This document shows, piece by piece, positions 14,246 through 20,225 of a DNA stretch of 22,540 bases. This DNA is from Actinomycetes bacterium (GTDB lineage Bacteria > Actinomycetota > Acidimicrobiia > Acidimicrobiales > UBA8190). The number at the start of each line of letters is the position of its first letter. Positions within the stretch are counted from its first letter, which is position 1. The notes under the pieces were generated by a model. The model made no database searches and had not been told where the DNA came from. It saw only the letters and a program-made list of their open reading frames with translations. Location: the NCBI GenBank assembly GCA_021798135.1, contig JAJZYI010000017.1:1-22540 (forward strand). The letters run 5' to 3'. The translations under genes were made by a program, and so were the position numbers.

Positions 14246-15935
14246 AGATGGCCTCGAGGATCGTGTCGGCCGTGAGCGGCTGGTCCAGCTCCGTCGTGAT
14301 GGCACCGTCGCGGAAGACGAGCACACGGTCGCACCCTCGGACCAGGTCGCCCTGGTCCGTGCTGCACCACAGCACCGCCAACCCGCTCTGCGCCGCCTGG
14401 CGTATGGAGCCGATCAGGTCGTTCTTCGACGCGATGTCGACACCCTGTGTCGGCTCGTGCAGGAGCAGCAGGTGCGGGTCGGTCAGGAGCCACTTGGCGA
14501 TCACGATCTTCTGCTGGTTGCCGCCGGAGAAGAGCGAGAACGGCTTGGTCGGCTCGACCGGCGTGATCCCGTACTGCGCTGCGCACCTCGTGAACTGGTC
14601 CGTCATGCTCTTGGCGGACACGCATCCGTGCCTCTTGTGGCTGTCGATGCTGGGGGCGCCGACGTTCTCCGACGCGCTCAGAGCTGCGAACGCGCCCTGG
14701 CCGGCACGGTCCGCCGGGACGAGCGCGATCCCTTCGGCCCGGGCTCGCTGGGGGTTCAGCGTCTGGATGCTCGTGCGCCGCCCTCCGACCGAGAGCCGAC
14801 CCGAGCCCGGAACGTGGCCGTACAAGATGTAGGGGAGCTCGTCGTACCCGGAGCCGGGCAGCCCCGTCAGGCCGACGATCTCGCCGGTCGCGACGGAGAG
14901 GCTGACGTCACGGACCTGCCCGCCACGGACGTTGTCGGCGACGACGCCGTCGGCGTGGCGCCGCGCCGGCAGGGGCCGGCTCCCGTGGCCAGCCGGACCG
15001 GCCGCGCCCCGCTGGCGATGGAGCCCGCCCGTCGCCGCTGGCTCCGGCGCCGAGCCGTGCGCCACCCTCCGCTCGCCCAGGAGCGCAGCCACCACGGTCG
15101 CCTCGTCGCAGGCTTCGACGGCCAGCTTGGTGCCGGCCCGGCCGTCCCGGAGGATCGTCACCACGTCCGCCACCGCCCGGACGTCGACGAGGTCGTGCGA
15201 GACGAGCAGGACGGCACCACCGTGCTCGGTGATGCCGCGGACGAGCTCCCACACGCGCTGGCGGTCCTCGACGGGGAGGAAGACGGTTGGTTCGTCGAGC
15301 ACCAGGAGCGTCCGTGAGCCGGTGAGCTCGGCCAGGTCGGTGTAGGCGCGCACGATGGCGACCCGTGCCCGGTCCACCGGTGACAGCCGCCGCACGGTCT
15401 CGTTCGGGTCGACGCCCACGCCGTACGCCCGGAGCGCGCTCGCCGCCTCGGCCCGCTTGCGCCGCCACGGGATGAGGCGTCCGGTCGGAGCCGACACGAT
15501 CTCGCGGACGTGGAAGTTCTCCGCCACGGTGAGGTCCGACAGCAGGCCCAGGTCCTGGTGGACGAAGGCGATGGGCAACGCCTTCGCGTCGTAGCGGCTC
15601 GCCTGCGCTCCCGGGAAGGTGAAGGTGGTGCCGTTGACCGTGATCCTGCCGCTGTCCGCCTGGTGATAGCCGGCCAGGATCTTGATGAGGGTCGACTTGC
15701 CCGACCCGTTCACACCGAGCAGTGCGTGGACCTCACCCGGCATGAGATCGATGCAGACGTCCCTGAGGACGGGAATGCCGTTGAACGACTTGTTGATGTC
15801 CACGACTTCCACGACGGCGGCCGTGCAGTCGGTGGGCAACGCTTCACTGGTGGCTCTTGCCCCAGGTGGCGGCGTTCCCACTCGAGCGTCGGCCGCGTCG
15901 TCGCGCTGCGTTGTTGGCACTTGCCCCCCCAACAC
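14238..15935 (-). CDS. RbsA-like tandem ATP-binding protein of the importer
   Basis: This 565-residue protein has two nucleotide-binding domains. NBD1 has Walker A GVNGSGKST (74-82), Q-loop HQD (126-128), Walker B LLVLDEPT (210-217) and SHD (246-248), but its signature reads LSPVDRARV (184-192) instead of an LSGGQ-like motif. NBD2 has the degenerate Walker A GLPGSGYDE (358-366) usual in this family, with signature FSGGNQQK (469-476) and HEPTQG (493-498). So the composite site using NBD1 Walker A and NBD2 signature looks competent and the other degenerate. The linker (about 290-335) is Arg/Ala/Gly-rich. The start is uncertain: GTG 15935 has no clear ribosome site, and a GTG at 15920 is an alternative. 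The first ~40 residues look unstructured. Confidence 0.93.
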   Translation of the reverse strand: MLGGQVPTTQRDDAADARVGTPPPGARATSEALPTDCTAAVVEVVDINKSFNGIPVLRDVCIDLMPGEVHALLGVNGSGKSTLIKILAGYHQADSGRITVNGTTFTFPGAQASRYDAKALPIAFVHQDLGLLSDLTVAENFHVREIVSAPTGRLIPWRRKRAEAASALRAYGVGVDPNETVRRLSPVDRARVAIVRAYTDLAELTGSRTLLVLDEPTVFLPVEDRQRVWELVRGITEHGGAVLLVSHDLVDVRAVADVVTILRDGRAGTKLAVEACDEATVVAALLGERRVAHGSAPEPAATGGLHRQRGAAGPAGHGSRPLPARRHADGVVADNVRGGQVRDVSLSVATGEIVGLTGLPGSGYDELPYILYGHVPGSGRLSVGGRRTSIQTLNPQRARAEGIALVPADRAGQGAFAALSASENVGAPSIDSHKRHGCVSAKSMTDQFTRCAAQYGITPVEPTKPFSLFSGGNQQKIVIAKWLLTDPHLLLLHEPTQGVDIASKNDLIGSIRQAAQSGLAVLWCSTDQGDLVRGCDRVLVFRDGAITTELDQPLTADTILEAIYG

Positions 15936-16068
15936 TCACTCGGGCTCGAGGACCGCAGGCTCCGCACGTCTGCAGACCAGGCGACGCGCTCCTTTCGACA
16001 TCGCAGCCGGGACCGCCGCTGCACACCACGGGCCCCCACCCACCCCCGGCTGGAGTCGCCCGTCTGTT

Positions 16069-16101
16069 CGATACGGTATCGGATATCGACAATACTGTCA
16101 A
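16069..16101. promoter_or_regulatory. Candidate GntR operator overlapping the promoter
   Basis: The perfect inverted repeat cgatac-g-gtatcg (16069-16081) covers the -10 element, and gaca-atac-tgtc (16088-16099) covers the spacer and part of the -35. The two share the word ATACnGT, at 16071 and 16092, spaced 21 bp, about two helical turns. Short AT-rich dyads like this are typical GntR/FCD sites, and two such regulators are encoded nearby. Binding there would block polymerase (inference). Confidence 0.5.
16073..16101 (-). promoter_or_regulatory. Sigma70-like promoter for the importer operon
   Basis: Read on the minus strand, a perfect TTGACA (16096-16101) is followed by a 17-base spacer and TACCGT (16073-16078), which fits TAnnnT -10 elements of actinobacteria. 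It is the most AT-rich patch in the window and points toward the ATPase-permease-binding protein genes. Confidence 0.65.
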
Positions 16102-16336
16102 CGATCGTGCACGGCGCACGGTCGTGCTCGTAGCGGTGCTCGGGCAGCGTCGAGCGGCGGGCGGCCGAGCGCGGTCGCCCCGACGCGGTGAGCGCACGCC
16201 CGCCGCTCCGGGGCCGGCGCCATCCCCGCGCCGGGCGTGACGCTCGGACGCGGCGGATGCGCCAGCGGCCCGAGGAGCGCGAGCGGGAGCCGGGGCCGGT
16301 GCCGCCGGCGACCCGAGATGCCCCGACCGTGGCGAC

Positions 16337-16352
16337 GCGGGAGCGGTCCCGC
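16337..16352 (-). terminator. Small hairpin at the GntR stop codon
   Basis: gcggga (16337-16342) and tcccgc (16347-16352) form a 6-bp stem with loop gcgg, ending one base from the GntR TGA. It is a weak candidate terminator for the hyuA-to-GntR unit; there is no T-run. Confidence 0.3.
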
Positions 16353-17165
16353 TCAGCCAGCAGGCTCCGCCGGCGGCGGCGTCCAGAAGCCGGTGTCGTC
16401 GAAGTAGGTGATGAGCAGCTCCCCGGCCTGCAACACGTGCTCGCGGGCGGCGGCACCGGCCCGCTCGGCGTCGTGGTGCCGGATGGCGTCCAGGATGCGC
16501 TCGTGCCCGGCCGTCGACAGCGCCACCCACTCGGGCAGCAGCGAGTAGAAGTGCTGCGGGATGGTCCGCAGCGTGTGCCGGAGCTGGCGGATGAGCGCCG
16601 GGGACTCGGCCGCCTGGTTGATCGTCCGGTGGAACCGGAAGTTGAGGTCCTCGAGCGCCCCGGCGCGTCCCGCCTCCACCGCACCGTGCCACGCCGCCAC
16701 GCAGCGGTCGAGGTCGGCGACGACGTCGTCCGCCCGCAGGCAGGCGCGGCGGGTGAGCTCCGCCTCGATCGTGGCGTGGAGCCAGTACGTGTCGCTCACG
16801 TCACTCTTGGTGATGCGGGCCACCCGGTAGGAGCGGCCCCGGCGCGCCTCGATCAGCCCCTCGTGGCCGAGGCGCAGCAGCGCCTCGCGCACCGGCATCG
16901 TGCTGACCCCCAGGCGTGCGGCCATCTCGTCCTGGGTGACCTGCGCCCCGGGGCGCAGCTCGCCCACCAGGATCATGTCGCGCAGGGTGTCCGCCACCTC
17001 CTCGCTGATCGACCGGAACCGGCGCACCGCGGGGCCGCTTCGGCCCCGGCCAGCCTCGTCCGCGTCGCCTCCCGGGCCCGGCGGCGCTGCGGGCTCCGGC
17101 GCGGCACCGCCGGCGCCCGACATGGTCCGGGCGCCATCGCCCGAGCCGCGCTTGCCGTCAGCCAT
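16353..17165 (-). CDS. Second GntR-family regulator, FCD subfamily
   Basis: This protein of up to 270 residues has a winged helix at about 50-117 (MAARLGVSTMPVREALLRLGHEGLIEARRG) and an FCD ligand-binding domain after it. The first ~45 residues are a Gly/Ala/Pro-rich, probably disordered leader; an internal ATG at residue 15 is an alternative start. The ATG at 17165 overlaps the MmgE/PrpD stop by eight bases. The FCD domain resembles that of the GntR at 7516-8172: both have LNxxFH with Asn where many FCD proteins have a metal-binding Asp, FYSLL..W, GH.R.L.AI and HV.QAG.LL. It is well placed to repress the importer promoter just downstream and perhaps its own operon (inference). Confidence 0.93.
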   Translation of the reverse strand: MADGKRGSGDGARTMSGAGGAAPEPAAPPGPGGDADEAGRGRSGPAVRRFRSISEEVADTLRDMILVGELRPGAQVTQDEMAARLGVSTMPVREALLRLGHEGLIEARRGRSYRVARITKSDVSDTYWLHATIEAELTRRACLRADDVVADLDRCVAAWHGAVEAGRAGALEDLNFRFHRTINQAAESPALIRQLRHTLRTIPQHFYSLLPEWVALSTAGHERILDAIRHHDAERAGAAAREHVLQAGELLITYFDDTGFWTPPPAEPAG

Positions 17166-18555
17166 CGGTCCCTCCCAGGTGCGACCACATCTCGAACGGC
17201 GCCGAGCCGTCGGCGGCCATCATCGCGTCCCACGCCGCGCCGGGATCACCCGAGACCCCGCCGTGGCGGAAGCAGTCGGCCAGCTTGGTCCGGACGTCAC
17301 CGACGACCAGGTTGGCGCCCGTGCCGCGGTTCTCCATGCGCCGCACCCGGCGCGTGAGCCGGTCGGTCCCGGCCACGACCTCGACCTCGGAGAGCTCCTC
17401 GGCGAAGAAGGTGGATCCGTCGAGGAGGTCGGGGTGGACCTCCACCGACACCCGGGACGACCAGTCGACGACGTCCTCGCGCACGGCGTCGAAGGTGGCG
17501 AGGTCGCACCTCCCGTCCACCACCGCCGCCGCGCAGCAGTACGGGACGGAGAACTTGGCCGCGTAGCCCGTCTCGGGCACGTCGACGTGCATCACCCGCG
17601 GCACGAAGGCGTGCACCCGCACCGTCACCGCCCGGACGTCGTCCGGCCCCAGCCGGTGCTCCCGGCACAGGTCGAGCAGCGCGTCGAGCGCCGAGTGGAC
17701 GAGCCCGCAGCACGGGTAGACCTTGACGACCGGGCCGGGCTCCACCAGGTCCCATCGGTGGCCGAGGCCCTCCACGATGCGGACGGCGTCGAAGGCCCCG
17801 GGGCCGTTGAAGAGGTTGAGGAACCCCTGGTCCGCCTCGAGCGCGGCCAGGTTGCCGTCGAAGCCGGCCTCGGCCAGCCGGGCGGCCACCACGCCGTTCC
17901 GGGCGGCCGTGCCGACGTGGTACGGGTTGAGCATGTTGCCGATCATGGTCTTCACGCCCGAGGCCTCCGCGACGGCGACGCTCAGCGCCGTGGCCGTCCG
18001 CTCGGCGGAGAGCCCGAGGAGGCGGCAGCAGGCGGCGGTGGCGGCGAACCGGCCGAGGGTGGCGGTCGGGTGCCATCCCTTGGCGTAGTGGCCGGGGTTG
18101 ACCCCGCGGCCGATGGCGGCAGCCGCCTCCCAGCCCAGGCAGTACGCCGTCACCACGTCGCGGCCGGCAGCCGGCACGCCAGCGTCGGCAAGCGCGGCGA
18201 GGGCCGAGACCTCGGCCGAGCCGACGAAGCCGCTCACCGCGAAGCTGATGGCGTCGTAGTCGAGGGCGTGCGCCGCCGCCGCGTTCAGCAGCGCGGCCGT
18301 CGGGGGGTCCGCTCGGCGCCCGGAACCCGCCACCCTGCTCGGACCGTCGGCCGCCATGGGGAGCAGGCCCGCGGCGAGCACGGCCAGCGCCGGCTCGCGC
18401 AGCCCGGCCGCCGTCGTGCCCAGGGTGTCGGCCATGGTCACGAGCGCCCGGGTGCGGGCCTCGGCAGGCACGGCCGACGCCGGCGTGCCCGCCACGAACT
18501 CGGCCAGCAGGCGGGTGACGGGGACGGCGTCCGCCGGTCCGGGCCCTGGGCTCAC
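17158..18555 (-). CDS. MmgE/PrpD-family protein with altered active-site residues
   Basis: This 465-residue protein matches the family of 2-methylcitrate dehydratase, cis-aconitate decarboxylase and iminodisuccinate epimerase over its full length. Family landmarks are AAAAHALDYD (92-101), AKGWHPTATLGRFAATAA (158-175), HVGTAARNGVVAARLAEAGF (213-232) and KVYPCCGLVHSALDAL. Asp99 and His162 are kept. The Lys of the usual TKPxHxG motif is Asn210 (MLNPYHVG), and the His/Thr expected after LDxDD appear replaced (DAISF, FVGS). Enolising chemistry on a carboxylic acid is possible, but the usual dehydratase mechanism is doubtful. The GTG at 18555 was chosen because it overlaps the HyuB stop (GTGA) and follows GAGGAGGA. 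The GntR gene overlaps its 3' end. Confidence 0.9.
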   Translation of the reverse strand: MSPGPGPADAVPVTRLLAEFVAGTPASAVPAEARTRALVTMADTLGTTAAGLREPALAVLAAGLLPMAADGPSRVAGSGRRADPPTAALLNAAAAHALDYDAISFAVSGFVGSAEVSALAALADAGVPAAGRDVVTAYCLGWEAAAAIGRGVNPGHYAKGWHPTATLGRFAATAACCRLLGLSAERTATALSVAVAEASGVKTMIGNMLNPYHVGTAARNGVVAARLAEAGFDGNLAALEADQGFLNLFNGPGAFDAVRIVEGLGHRWDLVEPGPVVKVYPCCGLVHSALDALLDLCREHRLGPDDVRAVTVRVHAFVPRVMHVDVPETGYAAKFSVPYCCAAAVVDGRCDLATFDAVREDVVDWSSRVSVEVHPDLLDGSTFFAEELSEVEVVAGTDRLTRRVRRMENRGTGANLVVGDVRTKLADCFRHGGVSGDPGAAWDAMMAADGSAPFEMWSHLGGTDG

Positions 18556-20225
18556 GGCAGGTCCTCCTCGCTCAGGCCGTAGACCTGGCGTGCCGACGCC
18601 GGCGACACCTTCCCGGACCGCACGTCGGCCGCCACCGCCCCGCGGTCCCGCAGGCGAGGGTCGCCGAAGCCGCCGCCCGACGCCGTGGTGTGCTCGACGA
18701 CGTCGCCGCGCAGGACGGCGATTGTCGTCTTGGCCGGGAGCCGCCGGCGCTCGCCGGCGCGCACCAGGTACGTCGCCGACGTCGCCCCCGGGTGGCCGCC
18801 CGCCAGGCCGTACGGTGGCGTCCGGTCGCGGTGCGTGCGCAGGTTGAGGACGGCCTCGGGCGCGAGCACCTCCAGGGTCCGGCGGACGGCCAGGCCCCCG
18901 CGGTGGCGGCCCGGCCCCCCCGAGTCGTCCACGAACCCGTAGGCGAGCACCCGTACGGGCTCCTCGCGCTCCATGACCTCGATCGAGCGGTTCGACACGT
19001 TGGCCGCCATGCCGGCCGCGCCGTCGAGCCCGTCGTGCGCCGGGTGCCCGCCCCACGCCCCGCAGACCAGGTCGTTGCACTGGAACCGGCGGCCGCGGTC
19101 GTCGTGGCCGCCGATGCGGATCCCCGAGGTGCCGCCGTCGCCCGCCGCCGGCACGCGGTCGGGCAGGGCGCCCGCCAGCGCGCCGTAGACGCACTCGATG
19201 ATCCGGTAGCCGATCACGCCCCGGGCGGCGACGCCCGCCGGGAACCGGGCGTTCACCACCGTGCCGTGCGGGGCGACGACCTGCACCACCGAGGTGAAGC
19301 CGGCGTTCACCGGGATGTCGTCGTCGCACAGCGACCGCACGGCGGCGTAGGCGGCCGACTCGGTGAACGACAGCGTGGAGTTGATCGACCCCCGCACCTG
19401 CGGGGCGGTCCCGGTGAAGTCCACGCCGATCCGCCCGTCGCCGACGGTGACGGCGACGCGGATCGGCACGGGGCGGTCGCCGATCCCGTCGTGGTCCTCG
19501 ACGTCCTCGAACCGGTAGGTCCCCGGCGGCCAGCGCCGCAGTGTCTCGACGAGGCCGCGGCGCCCGTGCTCCAGCACGCCCGCCACCGTCTCCTCGTAGG
19601 CGGCCACGCCGTGCTCGCCGACGAGGGCGGCGAGCGCCTCCGCGCCGGCGCGACACCCGGCCTCCTGGGCCCGGAGGTCGTGCTCCAGCACGTCGGGCAT
19701 GCGCACGTTGGCCCGGATGACGGCGTCCAGGGCCTGGTTGCGCCGGCCTCCCTCGGCGAGGAGCACCGGCGGCAGGCGGAGGCCCTCCTCGAAGATCTCC
19801 CGGGAGTCGGCGGCGGACCCGCCCGGCACCCTCCCGCCGACGTCCACCTGGTGCGCCACCATGACGGCGTACGCGAGCAGCCGGCCCCGGAGGTGGGCGG
19901 GCGCCACCACGAAGACGTCGGGCAGGTGCATCCCGCCCGCGTAGGGGTCGTTGAGCACGGCGACGTCGCCGGGGCCGAGCCCGCCGGGGAAGGCGGCCAG
20001 CACCGCCTCCATGGCGCGGGGGATGGCGCCGAGGTGCAGCGGCAGGGAGAAGCCCTGCACCACCACGCTGCCGTCCGGTGCGCACAGCGCGGCGGAGAAG
20101 TCGAGGTAGTCCCGGATCACCGGGCTGAGCGAGCTGCGGGCGAAGCGCACGGCCATCTCGTCGGTGATCGTCTGCAGCCCGGCGCGGACCGTCTCGAAGC
20201 GGAGCACGTCGGCCACCCGCGTCAC
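18552..20225 (-). CDS. hyuB: Hydantoinase B/oxoprolinase family subunit (HyuB)
   Basis: This 557-residue protein is the second subunit of the ATP-dependent hydantoinase/oxoprolinase/acetone-carboxylase superfamily. It shows the N-terminal FETVRAGLQTITDEMAVRFARSSLSPVIRDYLDFSAAL block, the metal-site-like LNDPYAGGMHLPDV, VDFTGTAPQVRGSINST, and the C-terminal DDSGGPGRHRGGLAVRR and SGGGFGDP motifs. With HyuA it should phosphorylate a carbonyl and open an amide ring, or carboxylate a ketone. The separate third subunit of carboxylases is not seen, so amide hydrolysis is somewhat more likely. GTG 20225 was chosen because it overlaps the HyuA stop (GTGA) and follows GGAGGT by six bases. The PrpD-like gene overlaps its stop in the same way. 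Confidence 0.94.
   Translation of the reverse strand: MTRVADVLRFETVRAGLQTITDEMAVRFARSSLSPVIRDYLDFSAALCAPDGSVVVQGFSLPLHLGAIPRAMEAVLAAFPGGLGPGDVAVLNDPYAGGMHLPDVFVVAPAHLRGRLLAYAVMVAHQVDVGGRVPGGSAADSREIFEEGLRLPPVLLAEGGRRNQALDAVIRANVRMPDVLEHDLRAQEAGCRAGAEALAALVGEHGVAAYEETVAGVLEHGRRGLVETLRRWPPGTYRFEDVEDHDGIGDRPVPIRVAVTVGDGRIGVDFTGTAPQVRGSINSTLSFTESAAYAAVRSLCDDDIPVNAGFTSVVQVVAPHGTVVNARFPAGVAARGVIGYRIIECVYGALAGALPDRVPAAGDGGTSGIRIGGHDDRGRRFQCNDLVCGAWGGHPAHDGLDGAAGMAANVSNRSIEVMEREEPVRVLAYGFVDDSGGPGRHRGGLAVRRTLEVLAPEAVLNLRTHRDRTPPYGLAGGHPGATSATYLVRAGERRRLPAKTTIAVLRGDVVEHTTASGGGFGDPRLRDRGAVAADVRSGKVSPASARQVYGLSEEDLP

Larger units (their letters stand above)
15936..16352. other. Intergenic region upstream of the importer genes
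   Basis: These 417 bases lie between the second GntR gene and the importer ATPase gene, all minus strand. They hold a clear AT-rich promoter/operator island (about 16063-16102) and a short hairpin touching the GntR stop. The rest is GC-rich, and I support no gene in it. The distance from the promoter to the GTG at 15935 leaves a leader of about 130 bases. Confidence 0.7.
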
